The translations under genes were made by a program, and so were the position numbers. From Proteobacteria bacterium ST_bin16 (GTDB lineage: Bacteria > Pseudomonadota > Gammaproteobacteria > Burkholderiales > Nitrosomonadaceae): a stretch of 5,386 nt of DNA. The stretch covers positions 1 to 5,386 of the forward strand of contig MSXT01000035.1 of NCBI GenBank assembly GCA_002083595.1. The letters run 5' to 3'. The notes below the pieces were generated by a model that did not search any database, was not told where the DNA came from, and saw only the letters and a program-made list of their open reading frames with translations. Shown in pieces: positions 1 to 5,386 of the stretch (its first letter is position 1; each line of letters starts with the position of its first letter).

Positions 1-628
1 CCAGATGATCGCGCGACACATTCGTCAGCACGGCAATCGCGAATGTGGTGCCGTTAACCCGCCCCTGCACCAGGCCGTGCGAGGATACTTCCATCGCAAC
101 GCCATGCGCATCCTGGTCAACAAATCGTGCCAGCGAACGTTGCAGCACCGCGGCATCGGGCGTTGTATTCCCCGCCGCTTCCAACGCGCCGCAAAAACCA
201 TTTCCCAGCGTTCCCAGAATGGCTGTCTTTTTGCCCAGACTCGTCATCGCTTGCGCATACCAGTGACTGCACGATGTTTTGCCGTTGGTACCGGTAATCC
301 CGACCATCCATAATTTCTCCGATGGCTGATCATAAACATAGCTGGCAATCAGTCCCGCTTTAGCCTTCAGTTCATCGATAGCCAACGCTGGAATCCGCCA
401 TTCGTGGTTCCACGTGAAATTCTGCGGATCCCACAGAACCGCATTGGCGCCTGCCGCAATGGCTTGCGGAATAAATTTTCGCCCATCGGTGATATCACCG
501 GCATAGGCCAGGAATGTATCGCCGGGCTTTATCTGGCGGCTATCCGTGACCAGATTTCTAACCGGAACACCCAACTCATCTAACCGATGATAATCAAATA
601 ACTGAGCTGTTTTTTTCTTGATCGTCAT
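1..628 (-). CDS. murE: UDP-N-acetylmuramoyl-tripeptide synthetase MurE, N-terminal part (runs off window)
   Basis: MurE is the cytoplasmic Mur ligase that adds the third stem-peptide residue (meso-diaminopimelate in most Gram-negatives) to UDP-MurNAc-L-Ala-D-Glu, using ATP. The reading frame stays open from 628 to the window edge and gives about 209 residues. Visible motifs are the N-terminal substrate-domain signature TDSRQIKPGD (about 28-37), the ATP-binding loop GITGTNGKTS (110-119), NTTPD (154-158), the MEVSSHGL stretch (179-186) and NVSRDHL (203-209), which normally leads into the central domain. The family usually has about 490-510 residues, so the C-terminal domain and the motif that selects diaminopimelate lie outside the window. 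The ATG at 628 is chosen because AAGGA (637-641) sits 8 nt before it. An ATG three codons earlier (637) overlaps the ftsI stop as ATGA and is a real alternative. The gene is the next one after ftsI in the dcw operon. Identity is secure. Confidence 0.95.
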   Translation of the reverse strand, partial: MTIKKKTAQLFDYHRLDELGVPVRNLVTDSRQIKPGDTFLAYAGDITDGRKFIPQAIAAGANAVLWDPQNFTWNHEWRIPALAIDELKAKAGLIASYVYDQPSEKLWMVGITGTNGKTSCSHWYAQAMTSLGKKTAILGTLGNGFCGALEAAGNTTPDAAVLQRSLARFVDQDAHGVAMEVSSHGLVQGRVNGTTFAIAVLTNVSRDHL

Positions 629-633
629 CGCAG

Positions 634-2358
634 TCATCCTTCATCACCCATTTCAGGGGTTGCGGTAAAGGTAACGACATTATTGGCCGGTGCATCGGGC
701 GGAATATTAAGGATGCGTAAAGCGCCGGACATGACTTTACTGAAAACCGGCGCAGCCACGGCACCGCCGAAATATTTTCCGGCGGAAGGCTCATCAATCA
801 TCACGGCGATGATCAGGCGCGGATTCGATGCCGGCGCATAGCCGACAAACGTTGAGATATAGCGCTTATTGGCATATTGACCATCGATCAGTTTATGCGC
901 CGTCCCCGTTTTACCGGCCACGCGGTACCCGCTAATCTGCGCCAGCGGTGCCGTGCCACCGGGCTTGGTCGCCATTTCCAGCATGCGGTTCATCGCCTGC
1001 GCGGTATCGCGCGAAATGACGCGTTGCCCCATGACCGGCATGTTTTGTTTCAAGAGCGAGATCGGTTTTAATTCACCGCCGCTGGCAAAAATCGTGTAAG
1101 CGCGCGCCAATTGCATCAGGCTGGTGGATATACCATGACCGTACGACATGGTGGCCTGTTCGATCGGACGCCATTTGTTGTAAGGCCGCAAAATACCGCT
1201 GGCTTCACCGGGAAAACCGGAATTCGTCAATGCGCCGAATCCGGAGCGATTAAACATCTCCCACATCGTTTGCGATTCGAGTGACAGCGCGATTTTTGCC
1301 GTTCCAACGTTGCTTGACTGCTGAATGATTTGCGCGACAGTCAACTCGCCTTTGTTGCTGACATCGCGAATGGTTTTTCTGCCCACTTGCCACATTCCCG
1401 GCGCGGTTTGCAGCACCGTATTGGCATTGACTTTGCCAATTTCCATCGCAATCGCCACGGTAAACGGCTTTAACGTCGACCCCGGTTCGAACGTATCAAT
1501 CAGCGCCCGGTTACGTAGCCGTTCATTGGTAATCGATGATCGCCGGTTCGGGTTGTATGCCGGTAAATTGGTCAAGGCCAGAATCTCACCAGTTTGCGCA
1601 TCCAGCACAACGATACTGCCCGCTTTGGCATTATTGGCCAGTACTGCTTCTTTTAATTCCGCGTGGGCGCGATATTGAATTCTTCTATCGATCGACAACA
1701 CCAAATCTTCGCCCGGCTTGGGCGGACGGATGTTTTCCACATCCTCGATGATCTGCCCTTTGTTATCCTTAAGCACACGACGCCGTCCCAGCTCGCCCGC
1801 GAGCTTATCCTGCCAACCGCGTTCCACGCCTTCCTGGCCTTCGTCGTTGATATCGGTAAAACCGAGCACATGCGCGGCAAACTCGCTTTCCGGATAGTAG
1901 CGTTTGGATTCACTGGCGAAATAGATGCCTTTGATCTTCAATTTCATGATCTTTTCAGCGATATCCGGCACTACTTGCCGTTTCAAATAAACAAACCGGC
2001 TATTTTCCCGGCTAATGCGGGCATTGATCTCGGTACTGTCCATCTCGAGCAAACCGGCTAATTGCTTCAATTGCTCCGGCTTGATATCGATCACTTTCGG
2101 ATCGGCGTAAACGGAGGCAACCGGCGAACTGATCGCCAGAATATGGCCATTGCGGTCGGTAATCATGCCGCGATCGGCGTTCATTTCCACTATGCGGCTA
2201 TAGCGCGATTCTCCTTTTTCCTGCAGAAAATCATGATTCATTCCCTGCAAGTAAGCCGCACGTCCCGCCAAACCAATTAAACCGAGCGCCAGGAAACCGA
2301 ACAACAGCCGTGAGCGCCACGCTGATAGTTTGATTTGCCGTACTTCGGGTTTAATCAT
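634..2358 (-). CDS. ftsI: Peptidoglycan D,D-transpeptidase FtsI (penicillin-binding protein 3)
   Basis: FtsI is the septum-specific class B penicillin-binding protein, which crosslinks peptidoglycan at the division site and works with FtsW. The 574-residue product is close to the 588 of E. coli. It has a short basic cytoplasmic tail, one membrane anchor (about 18-36) and the non-catalytic PBP dimerisation domain, with RGMITDRNG at 63-71. The C-terminal transpeptidase domain has all three active-site motifs: STLK (294-297, nucleophile Ser294), SSN (348-350) and KTGT (483-486). No key residue is missing, so it should be active and a beta-lactam target. The start has a good Shine-Dalgarno, GGAAGGG (2367-2373), 8 nt upstream, and overlaps the ftsL stop by 4 nt (ATGA), suggesting translational coupling. 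The stop TGA at 634-636 touches the murE start region. Confidence 0.98.
   Translation of the reverse strand: MIKPEVRQIKLSAWRSRLLFGFLALGLIGLAGRAAYLQGMNHDFLQEKGESRYSRIVEMNADRGMITDRNGHILAISSPVASVYADPKVIDIKPEQLKQLAGLLEMDSTEINARISRENSRFVYLKRQVVPDIAEKIMKLKIKGIYFASESKRYYPESEFAAHVLGFTDINDEGQEGVERGWQDKLAGELGRRRVLKDNKGQIIEDVENIRPPKPGEDLVLSIDRRIQYRAHAELKEAVLANNAKAGSIVVLDAQTGEILALTNLPAYNPNRRSSITNERLRNRALIDTFEPGSTLKPFTVAIAMEIGKVNANTVLQTAPGMWQVGRKTIRDVSNKGELTVAQIIQQSSNVGTAKIALSLESQTMWEMFNRSGFGALTNSGFPGEASGILRPYNKWRPIEQATMSYGHGISTSLMQLARAYTIFASGGELKPISLLKQNMPVMGQRVISRDTAQAMNRMLEMATKPGGTAPLAQISGYRVAGKTGTAHKLIDGQYANKRYISTFVGYAPASNPRLIIAVMIDEPSAGKYFGGAVAAPVFSKVMSGALRILNIPPDAPANNVVTFTATPEMGDEG
637..641 (-). promoter_or_regulatory. 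Ribosome binding site deciding the murE start
   Basis: On the minus strand AAGGA lies 8 nt before the ATG at 628 and touches the competing ATG at 637, too close to serve it. This favours the 628 start. A GGTGAT sequence 5 nt before the 637 ATG could instead support the upstream start, so the choice is not final. Confidence 0.5.
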
Positions 2359-2657
2359 GGTTTTAACCCTTCCGTGTTCAAGCGTTTTTCTGCATCGTTA
2401 ATGGATACAATTTGTATGCTGGAAGCAGCGGGCACGGTCATATTCAACCGGTCTTTGGCAATCTGCTCGATCCGCCCGTGCATGATTAATGTGCTTTGTT
2501 CCAGTTGCAATCTTCCCCATTCCACATCCAGCTTGCGCTCGATTCCTTTTTCATTTTCCAGCGCCATAAACAGTTTGCGCACCATGTGCTGCGAGGTCAC
2601 TACGCCCAACGCGCTCGCGATCAATATAAAAACTAGAAAAATGTTCAGTTTGAACAT
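2355..2657 (-). CDS. ftsL: Cell division protein FtsL
   Basis: FtsL is a small bitopic inner-membrane divisome protein that forms a periplasmic coiled coil with FtsB, joins FtsQ, and helps activate FtsW-FtsI. The 100-residue product has a minimal cytoplasmic end (MFKLN), one hydrophobic segment (about 5-21), then a charged helical region (about 24-70) with spaced Leu/Met/Ile residues consistent with a coiled coil. The family is poorly conserved in sequence and usually about 90-120 residues, so the call rests on topology, size and position between rsmH and ftsI. It starts 4 nt after the rsmH stop with only a weak Shine-Dalgarno (CGGGT), so translation probably depends on coupling to rsmH. Its TGA stop overlaps the ftsI ATG. 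Confidence 0.94.
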   Translation of the reverse strand: MFKLNIFLVFILIASALGVVTSQHMVRKLFMALENEKGIERKLDVEWGRLQLEQSTLIMHGRIEQIAKDRLNMTVPAASSIQIVSINDAEKRLNTEGLKP

Positions 2658-2661
2658 TCTG

Positions 2662-3606
2662 TTACCCGTTTATGGTTACTCTTTCAGCCACACGCATCAC
2701 CGCACTCCTGGCGCGCACATTTTCCGTTACTTCCTGCTCTCCCGCACGCACTGCCCGGCCGATCACGCGCAACGTTTGATTGCTGAACCGCAGCAAATCC
2801 TTTTCTTGCAGCGGGATGCCGCGAGGCAGTTCGTCCATGCTGGCAGCCTTGCGCATAAATAGTTTGACCATGCGATCCTCCAAAGAGTGAAAACTGATCA
2901 CCACCAACCTTCCGCCTGGATTCAGCAACTCCACACACTGCGGCAAAACGAGCGACAATTCCTCAAGCTCCTGGTTGAGATAGATCCGTATCGCCTGAAA
3001 AGTGCGCGTCGCCGGATGCCGGACAATTTCCCGCTGGCGCTGCCGCGAACGCAAAACCGTTGCGACAATCTCGGCAAGTTGTGATGTGGTAACAATAGGC
3101 TGCCGCGTTCTTGCCACAATAATCGCTCTTGCAATCTGCCGAGCAAACCGTTCTTCGCCATATTCCTTGATCACCCATCCCAGTTGATCTTCTGCGACTG
3201 TTGCCAGCCACTCCGCCGCCGTTTGGCCCTTCGTTGTATCCATGCGCATATCGAGCGGCCCATCGGCGCGGAAGCTGAAACCGCGTGAAATTTCCTCCAG
3301 CTGCGGCGACGACACGCCCAAATCCAGCAAAATCCCGTCAACCTTGGCAACGTCCAGCTGCTGCAATATGCGCTGCATGTGCGAGAAGCTGCCATGCCGG
3401 ATGCAAAACCGTTTATCCGCAATCGCTTGGCCCGACATTACCGCATCCGGATCTCGATCCATTGCGATTAACCGGCCTTGCTCACCCAATCGCGACAAAA
3501 TCAAACGGCTATGGCCACCACGTCCAAACGTCGCATCCACATACACACCTTCCGGTTTGATGGCCAACGCATCGACCGCTTCGTGCAACAACACCGAAAT
3601 GTGCAT
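2662..3606 (-). CDS. rsmH: 16S rRNA (cytosine(1402)-N(4))-methyltransferase RsmH (MraW)
   Basis: RsmH uses S-adenosylmethionine to methylate N4 of C1402 in the ribosomal P site of 16S rRNA. The 314-residue product matches the family length (313 in E. coli). Seen in order: LLHEAVDAL near the start, the SAM-binding DATFGRGGHS (24-33), the acidic MDRDPDA (49-55), DGILLDLGVSSPQL (90-103), the GFSFRADGPLDMRMD stretch (109-123), HPATRTFQAIRIYLN (197-211), VISFHSLEDR (236-245) and the C-terminal RARSA block (298-302). The last block reads NVRARSA, whereas NPRARSA is the usual form as I recall it. The ATG at 3606 is fixed by an in-frame TAA four codons upstream. No strong Shine-Dalgarno is visible, so translation may be coupled to mraZ, which ends 21 nt upstream. 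Confidence 0.98.
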   Translation of the reverse strand: MHISVLLHEAVDALAIKPEGVYVDATFGRGGHSRLILSRLGEQGRLIAMDRDPDAVMSGQAIADKRFCIRHGSFSHMQRILQQLDVAKVDGILLDLGVSSPQLEEISRGFSFRADGPLDMRMDTTKGQTAAEWLATVAEDQLGWVIKEYGEERFARQIARAIIVARTRQPIVTTSQLAEIVATVLRSRQRQREIVRHPATRTFQAIRIYLNQELEELSLVLPQCVELLNPGGRLVVISFHSLEDRMVKLFMRKAASMDELPRGIPLQEKDLLRFSNQTLRVIGRAVRAGEQEVTENVRARSAVMRVAERVTING

Positions 3607-3627
3607 GAATCGCTGTTACCGCTTCAA

Positions 3628-4074
3628 TTACAGCGAGAAGCCATCCAGCTCAGGCGGCATATCGCCATCCTTGAAAGCCAGCGCATCTTCAATTTGTAAA
3701 TTCCATTGCACTTCATCCCACAATTCAAACTTAGCCCCCTGGCCAACCAAAACTACATCCTTGGATAATCCGGCAAAAAGGCGCAGCGGCGGCGGCAGCA
3801 AAATGCGGCCAGCAGCATCCATCTCGACATCACTGGCATTACCCACCAGCAGCCGCTGCAAATTGCGGGTCTTCGAATCAAAACTAGAAAGATTATTGAG
3901 TTTTTGTTCTATCGGTTCCCAGGCTGGCTGAGGATAAATCAATAAACACTTTGAAGGATCGACAGTGACGATCAAATGCCCTGAGCAGGTAGACATCAGC
4001 TCGCTACGGTATCTTGCGGGTATCGCAAGCCTACCTTTTGCATCAAGACTAAGTTGCGTGACGCCACGAAACAT
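3628..4074 (-). CDS. mraZ: Transcriptional regulator MraZ
   Basis: MraZ is a ring-forming DNA-binding protein with two SpoVT/AbrB-like folds. In enterobacteria it represses its own dcw operon promoter. The 148-residue product (152 in E. coli) starts with the typical MFRGVTQLSLDAKGRLAIPARYR, carrying the first DxKGR motif at 11-15. The second half has the degenerate repeat DAAGRILLPPPLR at 86-98. Both DNA-binding halves are therefore present. The start is supported by GAGGAG (4080-4085), 6 nt upstream counting from the end of the motif to the ATG boundary region. It is the first gene of the dcw operon, followed by rsmH after 21 nt. Three GTGGGA boxes upstream (4121-4150) are the expected target of the protein itself, which supports autoregulation. 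Confidence 0.97.
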   Translation of the reverse strand: MFRGVTQLSLDAKGRLAIPARYRSELMSTCSGHLIVTVDPSKCLLIYPQPAWEPIEQKLNNLSSFDSKTRNLQRLLVGNASDVEMDAAGRILLPPPLRLFAGLSKDVVLVGQGAKFELWDEVQWNLQIEDALAFKDGDMPPELDGFSL

Positions 4075-4079
4075 GCTGT

Positions 4080-4085
4080 CTCCTC
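4080..4085 (-). promoter_or_regulatory. mraZ ribosome binding site
   Basis: GAGGAG on the minus strand lies 5 nt before the mraZ ATG. It is the strongest Shine-Dalgarno in the operon and fixes the mraZ start. Later genes have weaker sites (rsmH, ftsL), which fits translational coupling. Confidence 0.8.
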
Positions 4086-4120
4086 AAATTAAGGGAAAAT
4101 CCATCGAGGCTCACCAAATT

Positions 4121-4150
4121 TTCCCACATTTTCCCACCACTTCCCACTTT
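4121..4150 (-). promoter_or_regulatory. MraZ binding array: three GTGGGA boxes with 10-bp period
   Basis: The plus strand reads TTCCCACATT, TTCCCACCAC and TTCCCACTTT back to back, so GTGGGAA occurs three times on the minus strand with an exact 10-bp period, about one helical turn. Known MraZ sites are direct repeats of TGGGA separated by 5 nt, in front of mraZ, and this matches. The upstream-most box overlaps the -10 element of the mraZ promoter and the other two cover the presumed transcription start and early leader. A protein bound here would block initiation, so repression by MraZ is inferred. Confidence 0.9.
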
Positions 4151-4174
4151 AATCAAAAAATCCCTGTTAGTCAA
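4146..4174 (-). promoter_or_regulatory. Predicted sigma70-type promoter of the mraZ/dcw operon
   Basis: On the minus strand TTGACT (4169-4174) and TAAAGT (4146-4151) are separated by 17 bp. The -35 matches consensus at 5 of 6 positions and the -10 at 4 of 6. Transcription would start near 4139, giving a leader of about 65 nt with the GAGGAG site near its end. The spacer is T-rich. Overlap of the -10 with a MraZ box supports this assignment. No start site has been measured. Confidence 0.7.
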
Positions 4175-4371
4175 GCAAGTAATTGGGTTTTTATAGTTAT
4201 ATGACAAAGACTTAAACGTGATGCGGATTGCCATCAAATAGGCAGCAAAATGTTCAAATAAATAAGATAGATAGAAGAAAAATGAAATGTGAACTGTCAA
4301 TTTTGCTGAAGAAATGAATTCAGGCAGGCTTGTTTACACCGGCAAAAAACTGCACACTGCACGGCTTTAAT
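4175..4371. other. AT-rich divergent intergenic region between mraZ and the glycosylase gene
   Basis: The mraZ and alkA-like starts are divergent and 316 bp apart. Outside the mraZ promoter and MraZ boxes the region is AT-rich and has no convincing gene; short open frames here cross the promoter or run antisense to the glycosylase. For the alkA-like gene the best -10 candidate is TTTAAT (4366-4371), 5 of 6 matches, but no good -35 lies 16-18 bp before it. TTTACA at 4333-4338 resembles a -35 but is 27 bp away. No terminator or RNA gene was recognised. Confidence 0.5.
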
Positions 4372-4383
4372 TTCCCACTTTAA
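4372..4383. promoter_or_regulatory. Isolated MraZ-type box upstream of the glycosylase gene
   Basis: TTCCCACTTTAA is an exact 12-base copy of the outermost MraZ box plus its flank at 4141-4152. It lies directly after a TTTAAT -10-like element and 7 bp before the alkA-like ATG. A single box is a weaker target than a phased array, so regulation by MraZ is a guess; a chance match or an ancestral duplication is possible. Confidence 0.35.
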
Positions 4384-4390
4384 CCTCGCA

Positions 4391-5008
4391 ATGACACCCC
4401 AATACTGGACACAAGCCACACAAGAATTGGCGGCGTGCGATCCCGTCATGCACCAATTGATCAGGCAGTTTCCCGATGCCACATTGATCTCTCGCGGCTG
4501 CGCATTCACCACGCTGGCGCGCTCGATCGTCGGGCAGCAAATCTCCGTCAAAGCTGCCGAAAGCGTCTGGCAAAAAGTGATCGGCGCGATCCCGGATATC
4601 ACACCGCACACCATCGCGGCGGCCGAACAGGAATTACTGAGATCGTGCGGCTTGTCCGCGAGAAAAGTCACCTACCTGCAAGATTTATCGCGGCACTTCC
4701 GCGAAGGGGATTTGAGCGAAACCGCGTGGGGGGAAATGAATGACGAAGCCGTCATCAAGCAACTCATCCAAGTCAAAGGCATCGGCCGCTGGACGGCGGA
4801 AATGTTCCTGATTTTCCACCTGCATCGCCCCGATGTGCTGCCGCTCGACGACATTGGCCTGCAACGTGCCATGAGCCTGCACTACCTCGATAAGCAACCG
4901 GTCGATAAAAGAATTATGCTCGAACTGGCTAAACCGTGGCAGCCGTGGCGCTCCGTCGCCACGTGGTACTTATGGCGCAGCCTGGATCCGTTGCCGGTGG
5001 TGTATTGA
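4391..5008 (+). CDS. alkA: AlkA-type DNA-3-methyladenine glycosylase II (short form)
   Basis: This base-excision repair enzyme would remove alkylated bases such as 3-methyladenine from DNA, leaving abasic sites. The 205-residue protein belongs to the helix-hairpin-helix glycosylase superfamily. It shows SIVGQQIS (45-52), typical of the AlkA/MAG group, a hairpin LIQVKGIGRWTAEMF (125-139), and PLDDIGLQRA (151-160), where Asp153 aligns with catalytic Asp238 of E. coli AlkA. There is no iron-sulphur cysteine cluster. E. coli AlkA (282 residues) has an extra N-terminal domain that is absent here, so this is the short bacterial form. The ATG at 4391 is the only good start; no Shine-Dalgarno is evident. 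The gene is transcribed divergently from mraZ and looks monocistronic. Substrate range cannot be read from sequence. Confidence 0.92.
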   Translation: MTPQYWTQATQELAACDPVMHQLIRQFPDATLISRGCAFTTLARSIVGQQISVKAAESVWQKVIGAIPDITPHTIAAAEQELLRSCGLSARKVTYLQDLSRHFREGDLSETAWGEMNDEAVIKQLIQVKGIGRWTAEMFLIFHLHRPDVLPLDDIGLQRAMSLHYLDKQPVDKRIMLELAKPWQPWRSVATWYLWRSLDPLPVVY

Positions 5009-5029
5009 TATTTTGATATTTTGATATTT
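5006..5029. repeat. Three tandem copies of an 8-bp unit at the glycosylase stop codon
   Basis: TGATATTT is repeated three times without mismatch, followed by one more T. The first three bases of the first copy are the stop codon of the glycosylase gene, so changes in copy number would not alter the protein. The period is not a multiple of 3, and the tract looks like a simple slippage repeat. There is no stem, so it is not an intrinsic terminator. Confidence 0.85.
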
Positions 5030-5045
5030 TAAGTTTCTTATTGTG

Positions 5046-5074
5046 TTGACGTACTGTAGTCAGATAGCTACACT
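5046..5074 (+). promoter_or_regulatory. Predicted sigma70-type promoter of the toxin-antitoxin locus
   Basis: TTGACG (5046-5051) and TACACT (5069-5074) are spaced 17 bp apart, with 5 of 6 and 4 of 6 consensus matches. The expected transcription start falls at about 5081, which is the toxin ATG itself. There is no Shine-Dalgarno before that ATG, so the transcript could be leaderless or nearly so. Confidence 0.7.
5055..5072. promoter_or_regulatory. Candidate operator: inverted repeat TGTAG-N8-CTACA
   Basis: A 5-bp inverted repeat (5055-5059 and 5068-5072) with an 8-bp spacer lies between the -35 and -10 and overlaps the -10. HigA-like antitoxins with a helix-turn-helix usually bind such short palindromes and repress their own operon. 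Position makes this the natural operator; the arms are short, so this is an inference. Confidence 0.5.
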
Positions 5075-5080
5075 TTACCG

Positions 5081-5367
5081 ATGCTGGAAATAAGAAAAAC
5101 TAGGGTATTTGTTGATTGGCTGAACGGCTTGCACGATATTCGCGCCAGATCGCGCATCCTCGTACGAATTGAACGTCTGGCGATGTCAAACCGGTTGGCG
5201 AAGGCGTTTCCGAAATGCGAATTGACTACGGCCCAGGCTATCGGGTGTATTTCAAGTCTTTTGGAAATAAATTGATTATTTTACTAGCGGGCGGCGATAA
5301 ACGCAGCCAATCGGACGACATCAAAACCGCTCTGCGCTTGATGCGTGACTTACAGGAAAACAAATGA
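5081..5367 (+). pseudogene. Frameshifted HigB/Gp49-type toxin (HI1419-like addiction module killer protein)
   Basis: Members of this RelE-superfamily group (Gp49/HigB-like, HI1419 type) are toxins of about 95-105 residues, thought to act as ribosome-dependent mRNA interferases. The frame from 5081 encodes a typical start, MLEIRKTRVFVDWLNGL, through RIER (residue 32), then runs out of family likeness and stops at 5275. The rest of the family sequence is in another frame from 5176: SGDVKPVGEGVSEMRIDYGP, then YRVYF, LLAGGDKRSQ, DIKTALRL, ending at TGA 5367. From memory of the family, about five residues (pattern LAxGN) plus one base, 16 nt in all, are missing at the junction. Restoring 16 nt gives a 100-residue protein, the normal length. 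The change removes the conserved C-terminal core, so the toxin is probably inactive unless the break is a sequencing error. Its own promoter and a downstream antitoxin start are present. Confidence 0.85.
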
Positions 5368-5386
5368 CCGATAGCAAACTACATAC
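5364..5386 (+). CDS. Antitoxin of the HI1420/HigA-like family, first seven codons only
   Basis: An ATG at 5364 overlaps the toxin stop (ATGA), with AGGA (5354-5357) 6 nt before it. Only MTDSKLH is encoded before the window ends. In the HI1419/HI1420 type of locus the toxin gene comes first and is directly followed by a helix-turn-helix antitoxin of about 100 residues, so position predicts that identity. The seven residues alone prove little. If intact, it would neutralise the toxin and repress the promoter at 5046-5074. Confidence 0.6.

Noticed and set aside
2335..2862. 175-codon plus-strand open frame opposite ftsL and the end of rsmH
   Set aside because: It is antisense to recognised genes of a conserved operon and has no recognisable protein features.
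3242..3931. 229-codon open frame on the plus strand opposite rsmH and mraZ
   Set aside because: It lies fully antisense to two well-identified genes, has low-complexity Ser-rich composition, matches no family I recognise and has no evident ribosome binding site; it is a codon-usage shadow.
4049..4300. 83-codon minus-strand open frame across the mraZ promoter
   Set aside because: It runs through the -35, -10 and MraZ boxes and overlaps the start of mraZ in another frame; a gene here is implausible.
4297..4671. 124-codon Cys-rich open frame on the minus strand opposite the start of the glycosylase gene
   Set aside because: The opposite strand encodes a clear HhH glycosylase with catalytic motifs. 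The cysteines come from antisense reading of common codons, and no family features are seen.
5009..5045. Intrinsic terminator after the glycosylase gene
   Set aside because: The T-rich tract comes from the 8-bp tandem repeat and has no GC-rich stem before it.
5165..5200. Programmed ribosomal frameshift in the toxin gene
   Set aside because: A -1 shift at the junction would join the halves, but no slippery heptamer or downstream stem is visible, this family is not known to use frameshifting, and the joined protein would still lack five usual residues. Deletion is simpler.

Overview
The window looks like a betaproteobacterial chromosome, plausibly Nitrosomonas-like. This is an inference from gene order, the protein sequences and the moderate GC content; no search could be run. 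About three quarters of it is the start of the division and cell wall (dcw) cluster, on the minus strand.

Read in the direction of transcription (right to left), the order is mraZ (4074-3628), rsmH/mraW (3606-2662), ftsL (2657-2355), ftsI (2358-634) and the first ~209 codons of murE (628 to the window edge at 1). The genes are tightly packed: a 21-nt gap, a 4-nt gap, a 4-nt ATGA overlap, then a murE start at or just after the ftsI stop. They look like one operon linking its regulator (MraZ), 16S rRNA methylation (RsmH), the divisome (FtsL, FtsI/PBP3) and peptidoglycan precursor synthesis (MurE). A sigma70-like promoter lies upstream of mraZ (TTGACT, 17 bp, TAAAGT). Its -10 and presumed start region carry three GTGGGA boxes spaced exactly 10 bp apart, the typical MraZ binding array, so autoregulation is expected.

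Divergent from this operon, after an AT-rich intergenic region of about 316 bp, is a short AlkA-type 3-methyladenine DNA glycosylase gene (4391-5008, plus strand). A fourth, isolated copy of the MraZ-type box (TTCCCACTTTAA) lies 7 bp before its start codon. Three tandem copies of an 8-bp unit (TGATATTT) begin at its stop codon.

The right end holds a type II toxin-antitoxin locus of the HI1419/HI1420 (HigB/Gp49-HigA-like) kind, with its own promoter and a candidate operator. The toxin gene (5081-5367) is broken: its N-terminal and C-terminal halves are both well conserved but lie in different frames. The junction is a copy of TCTGGCGATG, where 16 nt (five codons plus one base) appear to be missing relative to the family. 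This fits a deletion between short direct repeats. The antitoxin start overlaps the toxin stop (ATGA) and the gene runs off the window. No RNA genes, insertion sequences or CRISPR arrays were seen. No wholly new system was found; the most interesting points are the inactivated toxin with a readable deletion scar and the extra MraZ-like box before the repair gene.
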